From assembly GCF_001399685.1 (NCBI RefSeq), contig NZ_JTHN01000069.1, positions 1-52,554 of the forward strand: DNA of 52,554 nucleotides, given 5' to 3'. Each line of letters opens with the position of its first letter. The first letter of the stretch is position 1. Position numbers and translations under genes: made by a program. The notes under the pieces are model-generated. The model saw only the letters and a list, made by a program, of their open reading frames with translations. It ran no database searches and was not told where the DNA came from. The stretch comes from Paenibacillus sp. A3 (GTDB taxonomy: Bacteria > Bacillota > Bacilli > Paenibacillales > NBRC-103111). Below are positions 24,455-31,720 of the stretch, one piece after another.

Positions 24455-24670
24455 GAGCTTGTTGAGAAAGTGGTCAATTGAGGTAATAGAGGTGTACGAG
24501 GGGGTGGGGTATCTACTTCCGACCGCTCTTGTCATCGGGAAATTTGATTGAAAAGCCGCTTATTAGCGGACATTTCCCGATGACAAAGGCGGACGCTATC
24601 GCTTCTCCAGTAGATACCCCACCTCCGTAAGTTTCTCTATTTCAGTCAAAATCCTCTTTTTCAACACTCT
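24455..24670. repeat. Nested inverted-repeat element, copy A (inside a duplicated terminator)
   Basis: Terminal arms start GTTGAGAAAG (24461) and end TTTTTCAAC (24657-24665), imperfectly inverted. Inside, GGGGTATCTACT (24506-24517) pairs perfectly with AGTAGATACCCC (24609-24620). A central 15-bp perfect stem (24529-24543 with 24572-24586) carries an apical hairpin CCGCT-TATT-AGCGG (24556-24569). The same order of stems appears in copy B at 31721-31999. An identical 18-base terminator hairpin lies on each side. No ORF of note. Best read as a small non-autonomous mobile element or a dispersed structured repeat. Confidence 0.78.
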
Positions 24671-24695
24671 GATCGCCCCTCGGGCGATCTTTTCT
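24671..24695 (+). terminator. Right hairpin flanking repeat copy A
   Basis: The same hairpin as at 24437-24454, here followed by CTTTTC on the plus strand. It is the T-tailed side for the phosphoesterase gene, now 243 bases past that gene's stop because repeat copy A lies between. Confidence 0.7.
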
Positions 24696-24720
24696 TCATT
24701 GGTTACCCCAGGCAAGCAAA

Positions 24721-26616
24721 TTACCGGTTCAACAAGCTGCCGACGTAACGCAACAGCTCATTGGCCGAAGCAGTCGTATAGCCGTGCTCCTCGACAAGAC
24801 GCTTAATGACCTCGTTGATTCGCTTCAGTTGGTTCTCATCAGGGGTTTTCGTCGAAGTCGTAATTTTGACGATGTCCTTCAGATCGGCGAACAGCTTCTT
24901 CTCGATCGCTTCGCGCAGCCGCTCGTGGCTGCTGTAGTCGAACCGCTTCCCTTTGCGCGAATACGAGGACATCCGGATCAGTATCTCCTCACGGAACGCC
25001 TTCTTCGCATTTTCCGAAATGCCGATCTGCTCTTCGATCGAACGCATCAGCCTCTCGTCCGGGTCCATCTCTTCGCCGGTCAGCGGGTCTTTGATTTTGG
25101 TCCAGTTGCAATACGCCTCGATGTTGTCGAGGTAGTTGTTGAACAGCGTCTTCGCCGACTCGTCGAACGAGTAGACGAATGCTTTTTGCACCTCTTTCTT
25201 GGCCAGCTCATCGTACTCCTTGCGCGCGATGGAGATGAAGTTCAAGTACCGCTCCCGTTCCTCCTTCGTGATGGAAGGGTGCTGGTCCAGACCGTCCTTG
25301 AGCGCCCGCAGCACATCCAGCGCATTGATAAATTCCAGACCTTGCCGGATCAGCGCGCTGGAAATCCGGTTGATGACATAGCGGGGATCGATTCCGCTCA
25401 TGCCTTCCTCCAAATATTCGCTCTGCATTTCCTTTAAATCCGCTTCCTTGTACCCTTCGACCTCTTCGCCGTCGTACATGCGCATTTTTTTGACGAGATC
25501 CATCCCCTGCTTCTTGGATTCCTTCAACCGGGTCAAAATCGAGAAAATCGCCGCGGCCCTCAGCGAGTGAGGCGCGATATGCACATGCTTCATGTCGCTT
25601 TGCTGGATCAGCTTGGCGTAAATTTTCTCTTCGTCCGACACCTTCAAATTATAAGGAATCGGCATAACGATCATCCGCGATTGGAGCGCCTCGTTCTTTT
25701 TATTGGAAATAAACGATTTATATTCGGATTCGTTCGTATGGGCGATAATGAGCTCGTCTGCCGAAATCAAGGCGAACCGTCCGGCTTTAAAGTTGCCTTC
25801 CTGCGTGAGGGACAGCAGGTTCCACAGAAACTTCTCGTCGCATTTCAGCATTTCCTGAAACTCCATCAAGCCCCGGTTAGCCTTGTTCAGCTCTCCGTCG
25901 AAACGGTAAGCCCGCGGATCGGATTCCGAGCCGTACTCGGTAATCGTGGAGAAATCGATGCTCCCCGTCAGGTCGGCGATATCCTGCGATTTCGGATCGG
26001 ACGGACTGAACGTCCCGATGCCTACGCGGCTATCTTCGGACAGCAGCACGCGCTCTACCAGTACGTCTTCGATGCGTCCCCCGTAATCATCCCGTAAGCG
26101 GATTTGGCAGGAAGGGCAAAGGTTACCCTCGATCCTCACGCCGAATTCCTGCTCCACCTCGCTTCTCAGCTCATGCGGAATTAAGTGCAAAGGCTCCTCG
26201 TGCATCGGGCAGCCTTTGATCGCATATACAGCGCCTTGATCCGTGCGCGAGAACTGCTCAAGTCCGCGCTTGAGCATCGTGACAATGGTCGACTTCCCGC
26301 CGCTGACCGGCCCCATCAAAAGCAAGATCCGCTTGCGGACGTCCAACCGACGCGCCGCCGAATGGAAATATTCTTCCACCAGCTTCTCAATCGCAGAATC
26401 GAGCCCGAAAATCTCTTTTTCGAAAAAGTTATACTTTCGACGCCCATTTTCTTCCAGGATGCCGTGGGAGGCAATCATTTCGTACACCCGTGCATGCGCC
26501 GTCATAGCCAGATGCGGATGCCGGCGGAGCAGCTCGATGTACTCGGCGAAGGTTCCGGTCCAGGCCAGCCTTTCGGTTTCCGTGCGATAGTCGGCGATTT
26601 TCTTGAATATATTCAT
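24721..26616 (-). CDS. prkA: PrkA family serine protein kinase / AAA+ protein
   Basis: Protein of 631 residues, the normal PrkA length, from the ATG at 26616 (MNIFKKIADYR) preceded by AGGAGG seven bases upstream; the ORF extends further upstream but only through a repeat-rich leader. The N-terminal AAA domain has Walker A GPVSGGKST (102-110), the CPSCQIRL zinc-like pair after CPMHEEPLHL, and SLTQEGNFKAGRF; the C-terminal PrkA domain contains ITKEERERYLNFISIARKEY and ends near RYVGSLLNR. In Bacillus, PrkA is expressed during sporulation and influences SigK and spore maturation. It often sits with yhbH and spoVR genes; neither is adjacent here. Convergent with the SLH phosphoesterase across repeat copy A. 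Confidence 0.95.
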   Translation of the reverse strand: MNIFKKIADYRTETERLAWTGTFAEYIELLRRHPHLAMTAHARVYEMIASHGILEENGRRKYNFFEKEIFGLDSAIEKLVEEYFHSAARRLDVRKRILLLMGPVSGGKSTIVTMLKRGLEQFSRTDQGAVYAIKGCPMHEEPLHLIPHELRSEVEQEFGVRIEGNLCPSCQIRLRDDYGGRIEDVLVERVLLSEDSRVGIGTFSPSDPKSQDIADLTGSIDFSTITEYGSESDPRAYRFDGELNKANRGLMEFQEMLKCDEKFLWNLLSLTQEGNFKAGRFALISADELIIAHTNESEYKSFISNKKNEALQSRMIVMPIPYNLKVSDEEKIYAKLIQQSDMKHVHIAPHSLRAAAIFSILTRLKESKKQGMDLVKKMRMYDGEEVEGYKEADLKEMQSEYLEEGMSGIDPRYVINRISSALIRQGLEFINALDVLRALKDGLDQHPSITKEERERYLNFISIARKEYDELAKKEVQKAFVYSFDESAKTLFNNYLDNIEAYCNWTKIKDPLTGEEMDPDERLMRSIEEQIGISENAKKAFREEILIRMSSYSRKGKRFDYSSHERLREAIEKKLFADLKDIVKITTSTKTPDENQLKRINEVIKRLVEEHGYTTASANELLRYVGSLLNR

Positions 26617-26632
26617 GATCTTACCTCCTGAG

Positions 26633-26715
26633 GGTTTTGCGCTAAGCAAAACCGGCTTCGAAAGGATACGCTTTGAGTTTTGCTTTAGCAAAACTGGCTT
26701 CGTAAGGATATGCGC
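26633..26715 (-). repeat. prkA: Tandem hairpin repeats in the prkA leader
   Basis: Two direct repeats 43 bases apart each begin with a perfect hairpin: GGTTTTGC/GCAAAACC (26633-26653) and AGTTTTGC/GCAAAACT (26676-26695). The outer pair changes from G-C to A-T on both sides, a compensatory change. Each is followed by CGGCTTCGAAAGGATACGC or a close variant, and a third partial unit (CTTCGAAACGATGCG) follows. The first hairpin ends four bases from the prkA ribosome site. Confidence 0.6.
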
Positions 26716-26968
26716 TTCGAAACGATGCGTAACGCCGTTAGCCGCCGCTTCCGGGCTTTTGCCCCGGCTTCTTCTTCGGATTTGAAGTGTAATAAATACC
26801 TATGCAGAAAGCAAAGGGAAGTTGACCGAAAATTTCTGGCAAATTCGGAAAAGAAGCCGTAGGCTTGTCCGGACGGAAATAACGAAAGGAAGGGCGAAAC
26901 GGAGGGAACTTTTAAGCGCGACAGGGGGCATACCGGGGTGCGGGAAGATCCGGCGAGACGGGGAGCCG
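26716..26968. other. Non-coding region upstream of prkA
   Basis: About 250 bases between the prkA leader repeats and the end of the ECF sigma gene. It must hold the prkA promoter, but I could not identify convincing -35/-10 boxes for SigA or a sporulation sigma. No clear terminator for the sigma gene is visible either. Confidence 0.35.
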
Positions 26969-27532
26969 TTATGGGCGCCCCTCGACTTGGAGGCGCCGGA
27001 CAGCTTCTTTCCGCGCCCGATGCAGTCTTGTTTTGATCGTCGTCAGCGGGAGCTTTAAGTAGGAGGCGATTTCACCGGGCTTCAGTTCGTATTTGGCCTT
27101 AAGCAGCAGCACGTCCCGAAACGCCAGAGGCATCTCCAGAATCATCCCGAACATTTCACGGCTATCCTCGCGCTTTAAATATTCCTCCTCCGCGGACGTA
27201 TGGGCCTTCTCCGTCTCGACCCTGTCCACAACCGTCACTTTGCGAAAATAGGAGCTTCTCCGATAATCGAACACGGTATTGCGGGTGATCGTGAGCAGCC
27301 ACGCCCGCACGGAGCCGTCGCCCCGAAACGAAGCGATTCGGCGGTAAGCCTTCAAAAACACATCCTGGGTAATATCGTCGGCCACATCGTGTTTACGGGT
27401 TAATCCATAAGCGTAAGCCCATACCTCGCGGCGGTGCTGCTCCATCCATGATCTAAAAAGAACCTCATCCTTGGCGGACGGGCGATTTTCCAAGTTAAGG
27501 CAATTTCTGGTTTTCTCTAATTGTTGCGGCAT
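26969..27532 (-). CDS. ECF-family RNA polymerase sigma factor
   Basis: Sigma factor of 187 residues. Region 2 has YAYGLTRKHDVADDITQDVF and AWLLTITRNTVFDYRRS; region 4 has LKPGEIASYLKLPLTTIKTR followed by LHRARKEAVRRL. The ATG at 27532 is preceded by GGAGGAGG about 11 bases upstream; an in-frame TTG eight codons earlier overlaps that site and is less likely. No anti-sigma gene is adjacent, since the next gene downstream is prkA more than 350 bases away, so how its activity is held in check is not visible. By overall style it resembles the SigX/SigW envelope-stress group, but I cannot name it. Confidence 0.9.
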   Translation of the reverse strand: MPQQLEKTRNCLNLENRPSAKDEVLFRSWMEQHRREVWAYAYGLTRKHDVADDITQDVFLKAYRRIASFRGDGSVRAWLLTITRNTVFDYRRSSYFRKVTVVDRVETEKAHTSAEEEYLKREDSREMFGMILEMPLAFRDVLLLKAKYELKPGEIASYLKLPLTTIKTRLHRARKEAVRRLQVEGRP

Positions 27533-27559
27533 CTCTATCCAAGCCTCCTCCGACAAACG

Positions 27560-27582
27560 AGCGCTTCCGGAGCGCTTTTTTT
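27560..27582 (+). terminator. Plus-strand terminator-like hairpin in the sigma-gene leader
   Basis: AGCGCT-TCCGG-AGCGCT followed by seven T residues on the plus strand. It lies upstream of the sigma gene and opposite to its direction, so it ends no annotated gene. On the minus strand the same hairpin would form in the sigma mRNA leader, ahead of the ribosome site. Confidence 0.5.
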
Positions 27583-27657
27583 CTTTATTATGAACTTCAT
27601 TACTTAACGATCAACTAAGAAAAGTTAACGAATTTCTTAAGATTTTCTATATAAAGA

Positions 27658-27695
27658 CGAAAAAAACGCGCCTACCCCTGCAGGTTCGGCACGTT
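27658..27695 (-). terminator. Intrinsic terminator after the VanS-like kinase
   Basis: On the minus strand, AACGTGCC (27688-27695) pairs with GGCGCGTT (27665-27672) with one G-T wobble, followed by a run of T residues. It lies 15 bases past the kinase stop at 27710. Confidence 0.75.
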
Positions 27696-27709
27696 TCATG
27701 TACAGTTTC

Positions 27710-28816
27710 TTAAGAATTAGCCTTCTCTCCCAGGAGATTCAGGCGTACCGTAAAGACGGTCCGCTCCTCGTCGCTGGACGCGGAAATGGTGCCTCCGTGC
27801 AGCTCGACGATGCTTTTGGCGATGGCCAAGCCGATGCCGGAACCCCCGGTATGCGTCGCACGGGATTTCTCCACGCGGTAAAACCGTTCGAAAATATGAG
27901 GCAAATCGGTTTGCGGGATCGTTTCGCCGTAATTGATAATCTGGATCACGGCTTCATCCCCTTCCTTGAAGCCCATCACTTCAAGATATTTCCCTTCACT
28001 GCCGTACTTGATCGCATTGGAGATCAAATTCTCGAATACCCGCCGCAGCTTGTTGCCATCGGCCATGACCAGCAGCTGCGACTCGAAAAAGGTCATATGC
28101 TGCTCGATCCCGACCTCCTGAAGCTGCAGCCGGAACTGCGCGAAAAGCTGGCGCATCATTTCGACCAGATTGATCGGGGCCTTCTGGATCGTCGCGCCCG
28201 TAATATTGCTTAAGCGGGTGTATTCGAACAAATCCTGAATTAATTGAAACATCCGTAGCGATTCCTCGTACGCCATGTTGACATAATAACGCAGCTCCAC
28301 TTCGTCCCGGTAACGGTCCTGCTCGATCAGACCGAGATAGCCGGTAATCGAGGTGAGCGGAGTCCGCAGATCGTGGGATACGTTCGTAATCAGCTCGTTC
28401 TTGGTGGACTCGGCCCGCCGTTCCTCGTCGATCGACGTTTTGAGCCGCTCGACGACCTGGTTGATGTTCCCGGCCAATTGGCCCAGCTCGCCGATAGACT
28501 GCACGGGCACCTTATGATCGAAGTCGCCGTCGGCGATCCGCTGCACGTCCTCGATAATATGGATCAGGTACCTGTGGTAGCGGGCGTCTTTTTCCCGTTT
28601 GAAAAAATATAAGGCCGACAGCATGAACAAAGGCAGCGCCGTAAGATAGTAAATATCCGGATAACCGATATAATAATTAATCCAAATAAACAGCGAATTT
28701 AATGACAGCTTGGAAAAATAAATCGACTTGGCGATCGTCGAAATGACCGCCAGCACGACCGCGGTCGTTAATACGCTCCAGAAGAGCGGCACCGCGACTC
28801 TCCAGTTAGTTCTCAA
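27710..28816 (-). CDS. VanS-like sensor histidine kinase
   Basis: Kinase of 368 residues. Two membrane helices (LFWSVLTTAVVLAVISTIA and IYYLTALPLFMLSALYFF) enclose only about 30 residues, so it is an intramembrane-type or short-loop sensor. A HAMP-like segment (IADGDFDHKVPVQSIGELG) precedes the HisKA box TNVSHDLRTPLTSITGYL (His near 146) and a HATPase with NLISNAIKYGSEGK and GGSGIGLAI. The start is a TTG at 28816 that overlaps the last 11 bases of the regulator gene, with a G-rich site (GGGGTAGGG) seven bases upstream; the next Met is far into the sensor, so TTG is the likely start. The short sensor fits the group that watches cell-envelope antibiotics, but the ligand is unknown. Confidence 0.9.
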   Translation of the reverse strand: MRTNWRVAVPLFWSVLTTAVVLAVISTIAKSIYFSKLSLNSLFIWINYYIGYPDIYYLTALPLFMLSALYFFKREKDARYHRYLIHIIEDVQRIADGDFDHKVPVQSIGELGQLAGNINQVVERLKTSIDEERRAESTKNELITNVSHDLRTPLTSITGYLGLIEQDRYRDEVELRYYVNMAYEESLRMFQLIQDLFEYTRLSNITGATIQKAPINLVEMMRQLFAQFRLQLQEVGIEQHMTFFESQLLVMADGNKLRRVFENLISNAIKYGSEGKYLEVMGFKEGDEAVIQIINYGETIPQTDLPHIFERFYRVEKSRATHTGGSGIGLAIAKSIVELHGGTISASSDEERTVFTVRLNLLGEKANS

Positions 28817-29501
28817 TTTTGTACCCTACCCCCCACACCGTGTGAATCAGCTTTTCTCCCGCCATTTCCTTCTCCAGCTTCTCGCGCAGCCGGCTGATAT
28901 GAACCGTTACGGAGTTGTTCGTCTCAAAATATTTTTCCTTCCAGATCAGCTCGAAAATTTCCTCCGATCCGAAAACCCGGCCCGGATGGCTGGCAAGCAA
29001 AAATAAAATGCCAAATTCGATCGGCGTCAGCTTGATCGGGCGGTCGTCGATCGTGACGGCATGGTTGCGCTTATCGATTTGCATCGACTTGATCTTGATG
29101 ATCCCCTCCGCATCCGGCTGTGCCGTCTGCGCGCTGAAATACGACCGCCGCAGCAGCGACTTGACCCGTGCCACCAGCTCCAGCGGATTGAAGGGCTTGC
29201 CCATATAATCGTCGGCCCCCGTCATCAGGCCCAAAATTTTGTCCATATCCTCATCTTTGGCACTCAGCATCAGGATCGGCGTCGTCTTGTCCTCCCGGAT
29301 TTTGCGGCAAACCTCCATCCCGTCCAATTCGGGCATCATTACGTCCAAAATGACCAGATGGACGGTTTCCTCCTCCATCCGTCTTATGGCGTCGATTCCG
29401 TTATGCTCCTTAAGAACCTCGTAGCCTTCGTTTTTTAAGTAAATCTCAAGTAAATTCGCGATTTTATGATCGTCGTCGACGATGAGGATGCGTTTGTTCA
29501 T
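28806..29501 (-). CDS. VanR-like OmpR-family response regulator
   Basis: Regulator of 231 residues. The receiver has acidic residues in ILIVDDDHKI, phosphoacceptor Asp53 (VILDVMMPELDG), Thr replaced by Ser in LMLSAKDED, and Lys in YMGKPFNPLEL. The winged helix has LTPIEFGILFLLASHPGRVF and TNNSVTVHISRLREKLEKE, ending WGVGYKIEN. GGAAGG lies nine bases before the ATG. Overlaps the kinase by 11 bases and forms a two-gene unit. Upstream at 29735-29788 are direct repeats of the kind this family binds. Confidence 0.93.
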   Translation of the reverse strand: MNKRILIVDDDHKIANLLEIYLKNEGYEVLKEHNGIDAIRRMEEETVHLVILDVMMPELDGMEVCRKIREDKTTPILMLSAKDEDMDKILGLMTGADDYMGKPFNPLELVARVKSLLRRSYFSAQTAQPDAEGIIKIKSMQIDKRNHAVTIDDRPIKLTPIEFGILFLLASHPGRVFGSEEIFELIWKEKYFETNNSVTVHISRLREKLEKEMAGEKLIHTVWGVGYKIEN

Positions 29502-29734
29502 ACAAGTCTACCTTCCTTAACCGGTTAGTTTAACGGCAGATTACCACGTTCCGGGAAGGAAATCAACGACTTGGCTTTCCTCGATGCCGTACGGCCATAC
29601 AGTTTCTTCTTTTCTCATGCTGCGGACATAGCGCTTCTCCTCCCCTTTCCAGCGGCAACAACCCGATCGTCCCCGTCATGACTATTGAATTCCATAGCAA
29701 CGCGCGCTTCCTTACTTTACCGCCTGTTCGTTAA

Positions 29735-29788
29735 CCGAAAGCTAAGCAAAGCTTACGAAAAGGTTACGCTTCCTTGCTAAAATCTTAC
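29735..29788. promoter_or_regulatory. Candidate response-regulator site: helically phased direct repeats
   Basis: AAAGCTAA (29738), AAAGCTTA (29748), AAAGGTTA (29759) and AAATCTTA (29780) lie in one direction with spacings of 10, 11 and 21 bases, that is, one or two helical turns. They lie between the VanR-like regulator gene and the hutD-like gene, so could control either. Spacing fits OmpR-family dimers; the identity of the binder is inferred. Confidence 0.4.
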
Positions 29789-29803
29789 AATACCGGACAA
29801 GCC

Positions 29804-29832
29804 TTGATTCCTGAGCCGTCCCGTTGTATGTT
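29804..29832 (+). promoter_or_regulatory. Candidate promoter of the hutD-like gene
   Basis: TTGATT (29804-29809) and TATGTT (29827-29832) with a 17-base spacer. Predicted start near 29839, immediately upstream of the coding region. Confidence 0.4.
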
Positions 29833-29855
29833 CATCCTAAGAATAAGAAAGCGAT

Positions 29856-30491
29856 GTGATCGATTCGATGGGCTTTTCGGTCAAAATCATTCGGCAAGAG
29901 GATCAAAAAACGGCGAGCTGGTCGGGAGGAGCCACGACGCAAATGGCGATCTATCCGGAAGGCGCGTCGTATGAGCAGCGGAATTTCGACTGGCGGATCA
30001 GCAGAGCGGCAATTCACGCGGAGGAGTCCAGCTTCACGAGTCTGCCCGGCTACCGAAGATTGCTGATGGCAACGCAAGGCGAATTTGTGCTGGAGCACGA
30101 ACAGCGGCATACGGCCGTGCTGAAGCCTTTTGATCAAGACCGCTTTGACGGGGCTTGGACGACCCGGTGCCGGGGAAAAGGGAACGACCTCAACGTGATG
30201 CTGGGGCCCGGATATTCGGCCGAAATGCTGCCTGTTCTGATCCGTGATTCTCACAGAGAAGATGTGCAGCGTTCGGGGCTGGCCGCGGATATGGTGAGCT
30301 ACGAATGCATACATCCGGTTGACGGGGATGTGGAATTTTCATCGGGCGACGATTTATCGGTTGTGCTGCGTCAGGGGGATTTGCTCCTTTATAAAATCAA
30401 CGGATGGCCGGAGAAGCCGCTAGTGTTCCGCTATGCGAAGGTTGGGGCTCCGGTTCATGTGGTACGCATCTCCATCCGCGGTTCAAAATAA
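29856..30491 (+). CDS. HutD/Ves family cupin protein
   Basis: Protein of 211 residues (207 if the ATG at 29868 is used; the GTG at 29856 and the ATG both lack a strong ribosome site). The N-terminus matches HutD/Ves: VKIIRQEDQKTASWSGGATTQ, FDWRISRAAI, SSFTSLPGYRRLLMATQGEF and FDQDRFDG are the recognisable stretches. The family is a two-cupin fold of poorly defined function, associated in some bacteria with histidine utilisation; no hut genes are present here. Monocistronic and divergent from the VanR-like regulator. Confidence 0.85.
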   Translation: MIDSMGFSVKIIRQEDQKTASWSGGATTQMAIYPEGASYEQRNFDWRISRAAIHAEESSFTSLPGYRRLLMATQGEFVLEHEQRHTAVLKPFDQDRFDGAWTTRCRGKGNDLNVMLGPGYSAEMLPVLIRDSHREDVQRSGLAADMVSYECIHPVDGDVEFSSGDDLSVVLRQGDLLLYKINGWPEKPLVFRYAKVGAPVHVVRISIRGSK

Positions 30492-30528
30492 AAAACGACG
30501 GGGTCCTTGGTGAACAAGGACCTCCGTC
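30491..30528 (-). terminator. Terminator of the lactonase-family gene
   Basis: GACGG-GGTCCTTG and CAAGGACC-TCCGTC pair across a five-base loop (30497-30528). On the minus strand the stem is followed by GTTTTTTATTTT, so it ends the lactonase gene at 30534; it also sits just after the hutD-like stop and may serve both. Confidence 0.85.
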
Positions 30529-30533
30529 ATGAA

Positions 30534-31613
30534 CTAACCGATTGCCGCAAACTTGATGCACACGGGCTTTGACACATCCAGTCTGTCCCCCGTAGGCCGA
30601 AGCTTCCCGGTAGCCGCGTCCCGCGAGAACGTCACGATTTGATTCGAATCCCGGTTGGCTACGAGCAGGAAGCGACCGTCCGGCGAGAGCGCGAAGTTAC
30701 GCGGATGTCCTCCAAGCGTCGAAGCATGCTCGACGAGCGTGAGTTTGCCGGTTGAGGAATCGATGGCATACACCGCGATGCTATCATGTCCGCGATTGGA
30801 GCCGTACAGAAATTTGCCGTCCGGCGAGACGTGAATATCGGCGCACGCATTGTCCCCTTCATAAGAAGCGGGCAGCGTCGAGACGGTCTGTATTTCGCCA
30901 AGCTTGCCCTGCTCCCGATCGTAGGAGAATGCCGTAATCGTTGAACCCAGCTCGTTGATGACGTAGCCGTAAGACAGCGACGGATGAAAAACAAAGTGCC
31001 GCGGTCCCGACCCCGGCGCTACCCGAACTTCGTCATGAGGAAGCAGCTGTCCGGCAGCGACGTCGAGTTTGTAAGTAAAGACGCGATCCAGCCCCAGATC
31101 GCAGACGATGGCGTAGCGGTTGAAACGATCGACGAATACGGAGTGCGCACGCGCCTGATTTTGCACGGGCAGGACGCTGGAGCCTTCGTGCCGGCGGATG
31201 TCCGCGGTCTTGCCGATGCGTCCGTCCTCCAGCAGCGAAGATAGCCCGATCAGGCCGCCGTGGTAGCTTGCGACCATGATGTATGTATGGGTGCGGTCCA
31301 AAGTAATGTGACACGTGGTCGCCGGCACCGTCAGCTCCTTGCCGAGCAGCGACAGCTTGCCGGTTTCGGGATCGAACCCGTAGGCCGCGGCAGCCCCACA
31401 GCGCTTGCCTTCGGAATCTGCTGCCTCCGTGATCGCATATAGCTTCATGCCTTCAGCATTCACATCCAAAAACGTCGGATTCTGCAGCCCGGCCGTTTGA
31501 TCGGTCAGTTCGAGACTTCCGGTATCGGGATCGAATCTGCATGCGTACAAGCCCGGATCGGCCGCATCCGCATACGATCCCAAAAAAGCGAAGATCTTCT
31601 TCTTGCTCTCCAT
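30534..31613 (-). CDS. Lactonase-family beta-propeller protein (6-phosphogluconolactonase-like)
   Basis: Protein of 359 residues of the YkgB/Pgl-type seven-bladed propeller family. Recognisable features are FAFLGSYADAADPGLYACRF at the start, the blade repeats ending FDPDTGSL, YGFDPETGKLSLLG, YAIDSSTGKLTLVEH and FSRDAATGKL, and the conserved block SGPRHFVFHPSLSYGYVINE; HVSPDGKFLYGSNRGHDSIA and ALSPDGRFLLVANRDSN also fit. No signal peptide, so cytoplasmic. The best-known activity is hydrolysis of 6-phosphogluconolactone in the oxidative pentose phosphate pathway, but members with other or unknown substrates exist and no pathway genes are adjacent. GAGAGGTG precedes the ATG by seven bases. Confidence 0.87.
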   Translation of the reverse strand: MESKKKIFAFLGSYADAADPGLYACRFDPDTGSLELTDQTAGLQNPTFLDVNAEGMKLYAITEAADSEGKRCGAAAAYGFDPETGKLSLLGKELTVPATTCHITLDRTHTYIMVASYHGGLIGLSSLLEDGRIGKTADIRRHEGSSVLPVQNQARAHSVFVDRFNRYAIVCDLGLDRVFTYKLDVAAGQLLPHDEVRVAPGSGPRHFVFHPSLSYGYVINELGSTITAFSYDREQGKLGEIQTVSTLPASYEGDNACADIHVSPDGKFLYGSNRGHDSIAVYAIDSSTGKLTLVEHASTLGGHPRNFALSPDGRFLLVANRDSNQIVTFSRDAATGKLRPTGDRLDVSKPVCIKFAAIG

Positions 31614-31649
31614 CCAAACACCTCTCTATCTCATTCATGTCCTATAGGC

Positions 31650-31678
31650 ATTATCGCAAATCCGCCGGCCTCAGGCAA
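31650..31678 (-). promoter_or_regulatory. Candidate promoter of the lactonase-family gene
   Basis: On the minus strand, TTGCCT (31673-31678) and GATAAT (31650-31655) with a 17-base spacer. Predicted start near 31643, about 30 bases before the ATG at 31613. Confidence 0.5.
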
Positions 31679-31692
31679 CCGGGCCGCACGTT

Positions 31693-31720
31693 AAAAAGGA
31701 CCTCCCGTAAGGAAGGTCCT
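31693..31720 (-). terminator. Left hairpin flanking repeat copy B
   Basis: AGGACCTCCC and GGAAGGTCCT (31697-31720) form a stem with one bulge or mismatch. On the minus strand it is followed by TTTTTAA (31691-31697), making it the T-tailed terminator of the deo operon, now displaced about 300 bases by repeat copy B. Confidence 0.65.

Noticed and set aside
24455..24670. Riboswitch or structured regulatory RNA
   Set aside because: It lies between two convergent stop codons in copy A, and its siblings lie at the 3' ends of other transcripts, so a 5' leader role does not fit.
26617..26691. N-terminal extension of PrkA
   Set aside because: The added 25 residues come from the repetitive leader, and PrkA families start at MNIFKKI with a strong ribosome site.
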